Below are positions 18,199-27,919 of a DNA stretch of 43,823 bases, piece after piece. Where the stretch lies: positions 1-43,823 of the forward strand of contig NZ_NFLI01000023.1 of NCBI RefSeq assembly GCF_002160825.1, read 5' to 3'. Both the position numbers and the translations under genes were made by a program. This stretch comes from Lachnoclostridium sp. An131 (GTDB taxonomy: Bacteria; Bacillota; Clostridia; Lachnospirales; Lachnospiraceae). The stretch's first letter is position 1. Each line of letters begins with the position of its first letter. The notes under the pieces are model-generated. The model was given only the letters and a program-made list of their open reading frames with translations, was not told the DNA's origin and ran no database searches.

Positions 18199-18470
18199 AT
18201 GAAAAGAACATGGCTGATCACAGGCTGTTCCAGCGGCCTGGAAAGAGGAATCGCCGAGGCGGCTCTGCGGCATGGAGAAAATGTGGCGCTGACTGCCAGA
18301 AATCCGAAGACGATCTGGGAGCTTGCGGCACAGTATCCGGAGCAGGCCATGACCCTGCGCCTGAATCTTCAGGAAAGAGAAAGCATGCGGAAGCTGCGGA
18401 AGCGGTCATGGAGAAGAGGCTGGAGGAAATTCGAAAATGGAAAGAAATAAGCAGAGAGGCCGATTTTTGA
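18199..18470 (+). pseudogene. Short-chain dehydrogenase scar (N- and C-termini joined with frameshift)
   Basis: The frame from ATG 18199 starts as a typical SDR: RTWLITGCSSGLERGIAEAA is the Rossmann TGxxxGxG region, with Glu in place of the second Gly. After about 60 codons, near 18385, the SDR signal moves to another frame reading AEAAEAVMEKRLEEIRKWKE to the stop at 18468-18470, which resembles an SDR C-terminus (EAWKE...DF). The catalytic Ser-Tyr-Lys region, about 190 residues, is gone. The remnant overlaps the start of the next hydrolase. Confidence 0.78.
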
Positions 18471-19354
18471 TTGAGGCGAAAACAAAGGTGGTGGATGTCA
18501 TTGACAATCCGCTTTTTGAACATTATGGAAGACTGATTTTTCCCACTGCCTTTGGGCGTCCGTCCTCATTCATGACGCTGGATGAGGTGGGTTCCATGCT
18601 TCTCTACCACAATTATATAAATACGGAAACCACCATTGATGTCATTCGTACGATGGAAGAGCGGAGAATAGAGGGAAAGACGATTTTCTACGATATTTAT
18701 TCGGAACAGGAGAAAAGGCGGGACCCGGAGAAACGGGATACCGGACTGTTTCATTTTCAGGGAAAGAAGGGCGCGCCCTTTGCGGTGATATGCGCCGGAG
18801 GGGGCTTCTATTATGTGGGTTCCATTCATGAGAGCCTGCCGCATGCGCTGGAGCTTGGACGCCGCGGTTATCACGGCTTTGCCCTGGTCTACCGGACCAG
18901 CAGTGCGGATGCGGCCTGTGAGGATCTGGCGAGAGCCCTCTGCTTTATTTTTGAACACGCAGGAGAGCTGGAAATTGACACAGATGGGTATTCGCTCTGG
19001 GGCGGCTCCGCAGGGGCACGGATGGCTGCCTGGCTGGGCTGCTTTGGCACGGATGCCTTCGGAGAAAGGCGGCTGCCGCGGGCGTCGGCCGTGATCATGC
19101 AGTATACGGGCTACAGTCAGTACAGCAGAAAGGATCCGGCTACCTATGCCTGTGTGGGAGGAAGGGACGGCATTGCTGACTGGCGTGTCATGAAGAGACG
19201 TCTGGAGCACCTCAAAGCCTTTGGCACCGATACGGAGTTTCATCTGTATCCAGGACTCCGGCATGGCTTCGGCCTTGGGATTGGAACGGAAGCGGAAGGA
19301 TGGCTGGACGATGCAGCAGCTTTCTGGAAAAAGAACAGAGGAGCAGGGAGATAA
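18437..19354 (+). CDS. Alpha/beta hydrolase, paralogue of the 20505 lipoprotein
   Basis: A 305-residue hydrolase without signal peptide. Glycine-rich oxyanion loop CAGGGFYYVGSIHE; nucleophile S191 in WGGSAGAR; acid D244 in GGRDG; H276 in LRHGFG. It shares most of its length with the lipoprotein at 20505 (YHNYIN, FYDIY, YVGSIHES, PHALEL), so the two are paralogues, one cytosolic and one surface-exposed. GGAGG lies 10 bases before the ATG at 18437, inside the SDR scar, so the present start may be a by-product of the deletion and the original N-terminus may be lost. The start is the least certain part. Confidence 0.82.
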   Translation: MERNKQRGRFLIEAKTKVVDVIDNPLFEHYGRLIFPTAFGRPSSFMTLDEVGSMLLYHNYINTETTIDVIRTMEERRIEGKTIFYDIYSEQEKRRDPEKRDTGLFHFQGKKGAPFAVICAGGGFYYVGSIHESLPHALELGRRGYHGFALVYRTSSADAACEDLARALCFIFEHAGELEIDTDGYSLWGGSAGARMAAWLGCFGTDAFGERRLPRASAVIMQYTGYSQYSRKDPATYACVGGRDGIADWRVMKRRLEHLKAFGTDTEFHLYPGLRHGFGLGIGTEAEGWLDDAAAFWKKNRGAGR

Positions 19355-19457
19355 AGGAAATTTATCCATACGGGCGCATATTTATAAAAAAATTACATCT
19401 TGATCTGGTATTTTCCGACGTTTCGTGATATAAAAAATAAATGGGAGGTGTGGTTCT

Positions 19458-20345
19458 ATGTATAACCTGCAGCTTGAGACATTTATTGTTGTGGCGGATC
19501 TCGGAAGCTTTAATAAGGCAGCTGAAGCTCTTTATATTACTCCGCCTGCAGTCACGAAACAGATCAATCTTCTGGAAAAGGATCTGGGGCTGAAGCTTTT
19601 TATCCGGACTCACCGGGGGCTTGCGCTTACAGAAGCAGGAAAATCCTTGTATAAAGATGCAAAATATATTATTCAATACTGTAAGGAATCCGTGGAACGG
19701 GCAAAGAAAGCCATGCAGGAGAAAGACAACATCATCCGGATCGGAACCTCTCCCATGACGCCGGCGGCACCCCTTGTCCAGACATGGTCCAGAATACAGA
19801 AGGATTATCCCGACATCAAGCTTCAGATGATTCCCTATATGAACAGCCTGGAAAACGCCAGAGAGATCCTGAAAAATCTGGGACAGAATATTGACGTGGT
19901 AGCCGGAATCTTCGATGAGACCATGCTGAAGCTCCGCCAGTGCGCGGGACTTGAGCTGTCCAGACAGCGTCTCTGCTGCGCGGTTTCCATCAATCACAGA
20001 CTGGCGGATAAGGAACTTCTGACCTTTGAGGATCTGCATGGAGAAAATTTTCTGATGATGCACCGTGGATGGAGCAACTATGTGGATGAACTGCGGGACG
20101 ACATCTGGAAAAACCATCCCCAGATCCATGTCATTGATTTTGATATCTACAGCGTGGACATTTTTAACCAGTGCGAGAACAGCAATGATATTCTGATGGT
20201 TGTGGAGAACTGGAAGGATGTGCATCCTCTGCTGAAGGTGATTCCTGTGGAATGGAAGTATACGATTCCCTATGGAATCCTGTACTCACCGGAGCCTTCC
20301 GATCTGGTAAAGCGGTTTTTGAAGGCCGTAAAGAAGACAGTCTGA
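19458..20345 (+). CDS. LysR-family transcriptional regulator
   Basis: A 295-residue LTTR: N-terminal HTH (FNKAAEALYITPPAVTKQIN, about 18-37) and a C-terminal effector domain (about 92-290) with SPMTPAAPL at the cofactor cleft. Start ATG 19458, with GGGAGGTG 7 bases upstream. Box B begins 60 bp after its stop, and its own terminator hairpin overlaps that box. Being embedded among the box-A and box-B operons makes it the best local candidate to bind the shared 32-bp box, though nothing in the sequence proves this. Confidence 0.95.
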   Translation: MYNLQLETFIVVADLGSFNKAAEALYITPPAVTKQINLLEKDLGLKLFIRTHRGLALTEAGKSLYKDAKYIIQYCKESVERAKKAMQEKDNIIRIGTSPMTPAAPLVQTWSRIQKDYPDIKLQMIPYMNSLENAREILKNLGQNIDVVAGIFDETMLKLRQCAGLELSRQRLCCAVSINHRLADKELLTFEDLHGENFLMMHRGWSNYVDELRDDIWKNHPQIHVIDFDIYSVDIFNQCENSNDILMVVENWKDVHPLLKVIPVEWKYTIPYGILYSPEPSDLVKRFLKAVKKTV

Positions 20346-20404
20346 AACTGCGTGCCGGCCAGGGCTGACTTTATACCGGATTTCAAAATCACTAGAAAGC
20401 GAAA

Positions 20405-20460
20405 GGTATAAACTGAGAAACTAATCGAGACTTCTGCTGAAGTCTCTTTTTTATTACAAT
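20405..20460 (+). promoter_or_regulatory. Shared box B and promoter of the seven-gene redox operon
   Basis: The 32-bp box (20405-20436) reads GGTATAAACTGAG, then AAACTAATCGAG, then ACTTCTG, with 18 bp to TACAAT (20455-20460). It differs from box A at two positions. Its last 10 bases form the left arm of the lysR terminator. Confidence 0.75.
20427..20452 (+). terminator. Terminator of the LysR gene, overlapping box B
   Basis: GAGACTTC-TGCT-GAAGTCTC is a perfect 8-bp stem with a 4-base loop followed by six T. It overlaps the operator-like box B and the -35 region of the next operon. Confidence 0.85.
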
Positions 20461-20504
20461 AAACATAGAAAAAGCCAGTATTATCGGTTGACAGGAGGCT
20501 TTAA

Positions 20505-21599
20505 ATGATGAGAAAAACAGCAGCGGTATTTTTTCTTGCCCTGGCGCTTGGAATAACAGGATGTACTTTCCAGCCCTCTTCTCCAGAAGAAAACACGGCG
20601 GCAGCGGCCGGAGACGACCGGCAGGAAGACGCAGAAACGGAAAACACAGAGACAGAAGGGACCGAGACGGAAGACGGCGTTTCGGACAGCAGCTCTGCGG
20701 CTTATATGACTGCGGATACCCGGGTGGCGGACGTGGTTTCCGATCCGGATTTTGAAGGCTTCGGACAGTTCCTGTTTCCGCTGAACGGAAGAGAGCCGGA
20801 TCAGAACATGACCCTCGAAAGCATCGATTCCATGCTGCCCTATCACAATTATATCAATACAGACACCACTCTGGACGTCCTCAACTCCATGAAGGATATG
20901 GTATCTGCGGGCGAAACCATTTTTTACGACATTTACACCGACGAGGAAAAGGCGGAGGACCCGGATAAGGAAAATACGGGACTCTTTTTCTTCCGGGGAG
21001 ATCCGGACGCGCCCTTTGCGGTCGTGAACGCGGGAGGCGGCTTTTCCTATGTGGGTTCGATTCATGAGAGCTTTCCTCATGCGCTGGAGCTGAGCCGCCA
21101 GGGCTACAATGCGTTCGCTCTTCAGTACCGGACAGGCGGAGCGGATGTGGCCTGCGAGGATCTGGCGGCAGCCATCACGTTTATCTTTGAAAACGCGGAA
21201 GAGCTTGGCGTCAGCACGGACTGCTATTCCCTGTGGGGCGGCTCCGCTGGAGCAAGAATGGCGGCTTATCTCGGCTCCTATGGTCCGGCAGCCTTTGGAG
21301 GAGCGGAGCTTCCGCGGCCGGGTGCAGTCATTATGCAGTATACAGGGCACACGGATTATACAGAAAACGACCCGCCCACCTATGCCTGTGTGGGAGAAAA
21401 CGACGGCATTGCCAACTGGCATACCATGGAGCAGAGAATTGCGAACCTAAGCGAAGCGGGAGTTGAGACGGAATTTCACCATTATCCCGATCTGCAGCAT
21501 GGATTCGGTCTGGGAATCGGGACTTCTGCGGAAGGGTGGATCGATGACGCCATTGCCTTCTGGCAGGCGCAGCTCGACAGCAGTCAGGGGGAAGCTTAA
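20505..21599 (+). CDS. Lipoprotein alpha/beta hydrolase (esterase-like)
   Basis: A 364-residue surface lipoprotein: signal peptide with lipobox ITGC (Cys20), a Glu/Thr-rich linker (about 25-65), then a hydrolase domain with oxyanion loop NAGGGFSYVGSIHE, nucleophile S247 (WGGSAGAR), acid D300 (GENDG) and H332 (LQHGFG). It is the extracytoplasmic paralogue of the hydrolase at 18437. Start ATG 20505 follows AGGAGG; a second ATG is adjacent. It is the first gene of a seven-gene operon with short gaps up to the terminator at 27722, preceded by box B. It probably cleaves an ester outside the membrane; the substrate is unknown. Confidence 0.9.
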   Translation: MMRKTAAVFFLALALGITGCTFQPSSPEENTAAAAGDDRQEDAETENTETEGTETEDGVSDSSSAAYMTADTRVADVVSDPDFEGFGQFLFPLNGREPDQNMTLESIDSMLPYHNYINTDTTLDVLNSMKDMVSAGETIFYDIYTDEEKAEDPDKENTGLFFFRGDPDAPFAVVNAGGGFSYVGSIHESFPHALELSRQGYNAFALQYRTGGADVACEDLAAAITFIFENAEELGVSTDCYSLWGGSAGARMAAYLGSYGPAAFGGAELPRPGAVIMQYTGHTDYTENDPPTYACVGENDGIANWHTMEQRIANLSEAGVETEFHHYPDLQHGFGLGIGTSAEGWIDDAIAFWQAQLDSSQGEA

Positions 21600-21602
21600 A
21601 AT

Positions 21603-22769
21603 ATGAACAATTTTATCTATGAGAACGGAACCAAGGTCTACTTCGGCCGGGGATGCGTCAGGGAATTCCTGACCTGTCTGGTGAAGGAGTACAGCACGGT
21701 GATGATGGCGTACGGGGAGGGTTCCGTGAAAAAGAACGGGATCTATGACGAGGTTCTAAGTATCCTGATGAAGGAAGGAAAAAATGTCGTGGAATTCTCC
21801 GGAATCATGCCAAACCCCACCTACGAAAAGGTACTGGAGGGCACCCGCCTGGCAAATGAAAGCCGTGCGGAAATGATCCTGGGAATCGGCGGAGGCTCCG
21901 TCATGGACTGCAGCAAGGCGGTGGCTCTCGCGGCCCGGTGCGGCGGCGAACCCTGGGAGAATTACTGGGCCAGAAGGGGCATCGTGGATTTTGAACCGCT
22001 GCCTGTGGGCGTCATCGTCACAGCCGGAGGAACCGGAAGCGAGTGCAACGGAGCCGCTGTCATCACCAATGAGAAGCGAAAGATCAAGACAGGATATGAT
22101 TATCCCAGATGCAATCCCGAATTCGCCCTGATGGACCCGGCGTACACCTTCAGCCTGCCAAAGGAGCAGATGGTATCAGGGGCTTTCGATAGCCTTTCCC
22201 ATATCATGGAGACCTATTTCAGCGAACCGGATGAGCAGAATGTGTCGGATGAGATATCCGAGGCACTGATGCGGAACATCATCCGGAATCTCAGGCAGGC
22301 AGTCCGGAACCCGGAGGATTACACAGCCAGAAGCAACCTGCTCTGGGATTCCACCCTTTCGGAAAACCGGCTGATTAAGCTGGGAAAGAAATGCGATTTT
22401 ACCTGTCATCTGATGGCGCATCAGCTAGGGGCCTACACGGGATGCAGCCACAGCCGCAGCGTAGCTGTGCTGCATCCGGTTTACTACCGGCATCTTTACC
22501 GGGACGGACTCGTCAAATTCACACGGTTCGCAGAAAACGTGTGGGGTATTTCTCCTGAAGGAAAGAGCAGGGAAGAGCTTGCACGGGCGGGAATCGACGC
22601 GCTTGCGGACTTTATCCGGGAGGTGGGGCTGCCGACCACCCTTCGGGAGCTTGGTGTGACAGACAAAAAACAGCTGAAACAGATTGCGGATTCCTGCCGC
22701 TTCTCCCCGGGAGCCTACCGGAAGACAGAGTCGCAGGAAATTCTGGAAATCTTTCAGGAATGCTATTAA
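21603..22769 (+). CDS. Iron-containing alcohol dehydrogenase
   Basis: A 388-residue group III dehydrogenase, paralogue of the 9304 gene. Nucleotide motif GGGSVMD (97-103); predicted metal ligands D196, H200, H269 and H283 with the same spacing as in the paralogue. The last ligand lies in CSHSR rather than the usual HG context, a departure that may affect metal choice or substrate pocket. It starts 3 bp after the esterase stop, so the two are coupled. It likely reduces an aldehyde or ketone with NAD(P)H in the cytosol. Confidence 0.93.
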   Translation: MNNFIYENGTKVYFGRGCVREFLTCLVKEYSTVMMAYGEGSVKKNGIYDEVLSILMKEGKNVVEFSGIMPNPTYEKVLEGTRLANESRAEMILGIGGGSVMDCSKAVALAARCGGEPWENYWARRGIVDFEPLPVGVIVTAGGTGSECNGAAVITNEKRKIKTGYDYPRCNPEFALMDPAYTFSLPKEQMVSGAFDSLSHIMETYFSEPDEQNVSDEISEALMRNIIRNLRQAVRNPEDYTARSNLLWDSTLSENRLIKLGKKCDFTCHLMAHQLGAYTGCSHSRSVAVLHPVYYRHLYRDGLVKFTRFAENVWGISPEGKSREELARAGIDALADFIREVGLPTTLRELGVTDKKQLKQIADSCRFSPGAYRKTESQEILEIFQECY

Positions 22770-22815
22770 TTCCATACAGAAACTGAGACATACATACAAA
22801 GAAAAAGAAAGAGAG

Positions 22816-23622
22816 ATGAAGAAAATGAAGAAGAAAACACTTGCAATGCTGCTAACACTGGCGATGACAATGGGACTTGCAGCCTGCGGAAGCAGCGAAG
22901 AGGCGTCGGCGGAGACCGTACAGGAGGAAACTGCAGAGACGGAGGAAAGCACAGAGACCGAGGAAGGCACAGAGACCGAGGAACAGCAGACCGCGGAAGA
23001 AAGCGGAGAGCAGGAAGCTGACGCAGCCGAAGAAAAGTCTGCGGACAGCCAGGAGAGCGCGCAGGAATCGGATGAGCATGTTTTGATTGCGTATTTCTCC
23101 GTTCCTGAGGATGTGGATACAGAGGGCGTCGATGCGGTGGCCGGCGCAAGCATCGTCGTGAGAGATGGAGAAGTCCTTGGAAATCTGCAGTATATGGCAG
23201 ATGTGATTCAGGAGACAGTCGGCGGAGATATCTTCCGCATTGAGACGGCACAGGAATATCCGCTGGATCACGAACCGCTGGTCGATCAGGCGGCGGAAGA
23301 GCAGGATGCAGACGCCCGTCCTGAGCTTTCCACACAGATCGAAAATCTGGACCAGTATGACACGATTCTTCTGGGCTTTCCAAACTGGTGGGGCGATATG
23401 CCGATGCCGCTTTATACCTTCCTGGAAGAATATGATTTCTCAGGAAAGACCATCATTCCCTTTACGGCCCACGGCGGCAGCGGATTTTCCAATACGGTAA
23501 ACACCATCGCGGAGCTTCAGCCTGATGCGGAGGTGCGGGAAGACGGCTTAAGCATCTCCAGAAGCGAGGTGGCCGGTGCGGAAGAGGAGATCAGCTCCTG
23601 GGCGGCAGGGCTTGGCCTGTAG
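22816..23622 (+). CDS. Lipoprotein with flavodoxin-like domain
   Basis: A 268-residue lipoprotein: signal peptide with lipobox LAAC (Cys24), a long Glu/Thr/Gln-rich linker (about 28-90), then a flavodoxin-like domain (about 92-268). The domain shows VLIAYFSVPE (FMN phosphate loop region), LGFPNWWGDMPMPLYTFLEE (aromatic flavin-stacking loop) and IIPFTAHGGSGFSNT. Flavodoxins are normally cytosolic; here the lipobox places the domain outside the membrane. I start at ATG 22816; reading upstream in frame runs into the ADH gene. Such flavodoxin lipoproteins occur in gut Clostridia and their role is unsettled. Confidence 0.88.
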   Translation: MKKMKKKTLAMLLTLAMTMGLAACGSSEEASAETVQEETAETEESTETEEGTETEEQQTAEESGEQEADAAEEKSADSQESAQESDEHVLIAYFSVPEDVDTEGVDAVAGASIVVRDGEVLGNLQYMADVIQETVGGDIFRIETAQEYPLDHEPLVDQAAEEQDADARPELSTQIENLDQYDTILLGFPNWWGDMPMPLYTFLEEYDFSGKTIIPFTAHGGSGFSNTVNTIAELQPDAEVREDGLSISRSEVAGAEEEISSWAAGLGL

Positions 23623-23674
23623 CTGATACATATCAGACAGCAGAAATTAAAAAAGTGAAAGAAGGAAAGAGATT

Positions 23675-24208
23675 ATGAGCAAAAAGGTATTGATTCTGTC
23701 AGGCAGTCCCCGAAAAGGAGGCAACTCTGACATACTCTGCGAACAGTTTCAGAAGGGAGCCGAGGAGGCAGGCAATGTGGTGGAAAAGGTGGATCTCCGC
23801 AGCCTGAAGATAGGCTATTGCATGGCCTGCTACGGCTGCAAAGGAAAAGGCGTCTGTGTGCAGAAGGATGATATGACAGAGCTTCTGGATAAGATGGTAC
23901 AGGCGGATGTGCTGGTTCTGGCGACTCCAGTGTACTTTTATTCCATGGACGGACAGCTGAAGACCATGATAGACCGGACGCTGCCTCGCTACACGGAGAT
24001 CCGGAATAAGGATCTCTGGTTTATCGCCACAGCTGCGGCAGGCCGGCACGCGATGGAACGGACATTTGACGCTATGAGAGGCTTTGCCGACTGCCTTCCG
24101 GGCGCCCGCGTCAGAGGAGAGATCTGTGGAGAGGGCGTCTATCAGAAGGGAGAGGTCAGGGATACGCCCGCCTTTCAGGAAGCGTATGAAGCCGGAAAAT
24201 CCATTTAA
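23675..24208 (+). CDS. Flavodoxin-fold NAD(P)H-dependent oxidoreductase with Cys cluster motif
   Basis: A 177-residue cytosolic protein of the FMN-reductase/iron-sulfur-flavoprotein group. The phosphate loop is GSPRKGGNSD (about 10-19). A compact motif CMACYGCKGKGVC has four Cys in C-x2-C-x2-C-x5-C spacing, close to the [4Fe-4S] motif of archaeal Isf; many relatives keep the Cys without proven clusters. TPVYFYSMDGQLK is the flavin-contact loop. The ribosome site is GAAGGAAAGAG. It may pass electrons from NAD(P)H or ferredoxin to a quinone or to partners in the operon. Confidence 0.88.
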   Translation: MSKKVLILSGSPRKGGNSDILCEQFQKGAEEAGNVVEKVDLRSLKIGYCMACYGCKGKGVCVQKDDMTELLDKMVQADVLVLATPVYFYSMDGQLKTMIDRTLPRYTEIRNKDLWFIATAAAGRHAMERTFDAMRGFADCLPGARVRGEICGEGVYQKGEVRDTPAFQEAYEAGKSI

Positions 24209-24228
24209 GAGTTTGAGGTGAAACAGAA

Positions 24229-26116
<1,888 letters not shown>

Positions 26117-26135
26117 ACGGCGGCAGGTGAGAAGA

Positions 26136-27665
26136 ATGAAACGGGTAATATGTTTACTTCTGGCTCTGGTGATGGCTTCCGCCCTTCTGGCGGCCTGCGG
26201 AACGAATCGGGGAAGCGGAAGTAGCGGAGACAGTGAACAGAGTGACCATATGGAAAGCGCGGAAAGCGGAGAGGCTTCTGAAAATACCGGCACGGAAAAT
26301 GCAGGCGGTTCAGAGACCAGCGTTTCCCGAGTCCTGATAGCGTATGTGCCGGCAGAAGGGCAGAGCAGTCAGGACATTCAGGGAGAAGAGCAGGACGGAC
26401 AGGAGGCGCAGAGTGCGCAGAATACAGACGCCGCCGCTTATGCAGCCAGCCTGATTGCGCAGGAGACCGGAGGAACTCTGTATGAAATCAGCGCAGCTCC
26501 GGAAGAGAATCCGGTAGAAAATTTTGCAGCTTATGAGACAGTGATTCTTGGCATGGAAAGCGCGGACGGCAGCCTGCCGGAAGCAGCGGAAGACTTTCTG
26601 AATGCCTATGATTTCGGCGCCAAAGCCGTCATTCCCTTTGTGATTAGCGGAAATGAAGACAGCGGCACAGAAGGAAGTGGAGATCTGCTCAGCCAGACAG
26701 CGGAAAGCATTTCCCAGATTCAGCCGGGCGCGCTGGTACAGAGCAGCGGACTGGAGATTCCGGCAGACGGGATAGAAGAACAGGCAGAGCGTATCACAGA
26801 ATGGGCCAAATCTCTGGGGCTTGATCCGGAAGAAAATGCTCCGGAATCTGGCGCAGGCAGTACGGTAGCCAGCGCATCGGTAGACCCGCGCAGCCGGCAG
26901 ACCTTTTACCTCTGGGAAGAAGGAAACATGCCTGCCGTGACAGAATATACGGTAAATAATGGAAGCTATGCGGATGATCCGGATTTCCGTCCGACTGTGC
27001 GGACTTTCCCGGTTCCGGAAGGAACGAAAATCAAGGGAGCCGTACTGATCTGTGCGGGCGGAGCGTTCCAGTACCGCAGCGATCAGTATGAAGGCACGCC
27101 TGTGGCAGAGGCTTTGAGCGAACGCGGTTATCAGAGCTTTGTGGTGGATTACCGGCTGCGTCCCTACACCCAGGAAGAAGGAGCGCTTGATCTGGCGAGA
27201 GCCGTGCGCTTTGTCCGCAGTCATGCAGATGAGTATGGAATCGATGAGGAAGACATTGCGGTCATGGGCTTTTCCGCAGGCGGAATCCTAAGCGGCGAGA
27301 TGCTTCTGAATTATGACGGAACCGTAAATGGAACCGCCCTGGATGAAAGCTATGTACCGGACGCCCTGGATGAGGTATCGGCCGACGCGGCGGCCTGCGG
27401 CATGATTTATTCCTTTTACGGAAGACTCAGCGTGGCTTCCACAGACGTGGAGAAATTCCGGACATCGGATCTGCCACCCACATATTTTGCCTACGGGACC
27501 AGAGATCCCTTCGTGAGAGAGTTTGAGAAGTGTATCGCGGCACTTCAGGAAGCGGAGATCCCTGTGGAATCCCATGTGCTGGAAGGAATGCCCCACGGCT
27601 TTGGCGCGGAAGGCGGATGGATTCCGGAGTATGACGCCTGGCTGGAAGCTGTATTTGAAAGCTGA
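26136..27665 (+). CDS. Lipoprotein: degenerate flavodoxin-like domain fused to alpha/beta hydrolase
   Basis: A 509-residue surface lipoprotein with lipobox LAAC (Cys21). Residues about 65-225 follow the flavodoxin lipoprotein fold (VLIAYVPAEG, YETVILGM, FLNAYDFGAKAVIPFV, ITEWAKSLGL) but lack the aromatic PNWWGD loop, so FMN binding is doubtful. Residues about 285-505 are a BD-FAE-type esterase: CAGGAFQYRSDQYEG, S380 in GFSAGG, H487 in MPHGFG. I start at ATG 26136 rather than the GTG three codons upstream, with AGGTGAG before it. It is the last gene of the operon. The fusion joins the two extracytoplasmic activities coded separately earlier in the same operon. Confidence 0.88.
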   Translation: MKRVICLLLALVMASALLAACGTNRGSGSSGDSEQSDHMESAESGEASENTGTENAGGSETSVSRVLIAYVPAEGQSSQDIQGEEQDGQEAQSAQNTDAAAYAASLIAQETGGTLYEISAAPEENPVENFAAYETVILGMESADGSLPEAAEDFLNAYDFGAKAVIPFVISGNEDSGTEGSGDLLSQTAESISQIQPGALVQSSGLEIPADGIEEQAERITEWAKSLGLDPEENAPESGAGSTVASASVDPRSRQTFYLWEEGNMPAVTEYTVNNGSYADDPDFRPTVRTFPVPEGTKIKGAVLICAGGAFQYRSDQYEGTPVAEALSERGYQSFVVDYRLRPYTQEEGALDLARAVRFVRSHADEYGIDEEDIAVMGFSAGGILSGEMLLNYDGTVNGTALDESYVPDALDEVSADAAACGMIYSFYGRLSVASTDVEKFRTSDLPPTYFAYGTRDPFVREFEKCIAALQEAEIPVESHVLEGMPHGFGAEGGWIPEYDAWLEAVFES

Positions 27666-27721
27666 GAGGGAAGAACCTCCTATAATAAATACAGAACAAA
27701 AGGAGAAATGAAGAATTCTAA

Positions 27722-27765
27722 TAAAAAAAGGGTTGCTTTTCTGAAAAAGAGAGGCAGCCCTTTTT
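27722..27765 (+). terminator. Terminator of the seven-gene operon
   Basis: AAAAAAAGGGTTGC pairs with GCAGCCCTTTTT (one G-U pair) with an inner TTTTC/GAAAA-type extension, ending in five T. It closes the box-B operon. Confidence 0.85.
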
Positions 27766-27818
27766 CATTGTTCTTTCCATAATTCTGAAACGTTACAGGA
27801 ACAAAAAACAGAAACCAG

Positions 27819-27847
27819 TTAAGAATTTGTTTAGGAAAAGTTTAAGG
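27819..27847 (+). promoter_or_regulatory. OmpR-type tandem repeats upstream of the YfhO/glycosyltransferase operon
   Basis: Three units at 11-bp spacing: TTAAGAATTTG (27819-27829), TTTAGGAAAAG (27830-27840), TTTAAGG (27841-27847). They resemble the repeats in front of the response regulator (8285-8306), suggesting the same regulator controls this operon. The 254-bp gap 27666-27919 holds only this site and the terminator. Confidence 0.6.
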
Positions 27848-27919
27848 TTTCTATTCTGTTCCGTTAGCTTTTGCAGGTAGTATCAGGTATAAGAAATCAG
27901 AGGTGTGGAGGAGAAAAAA

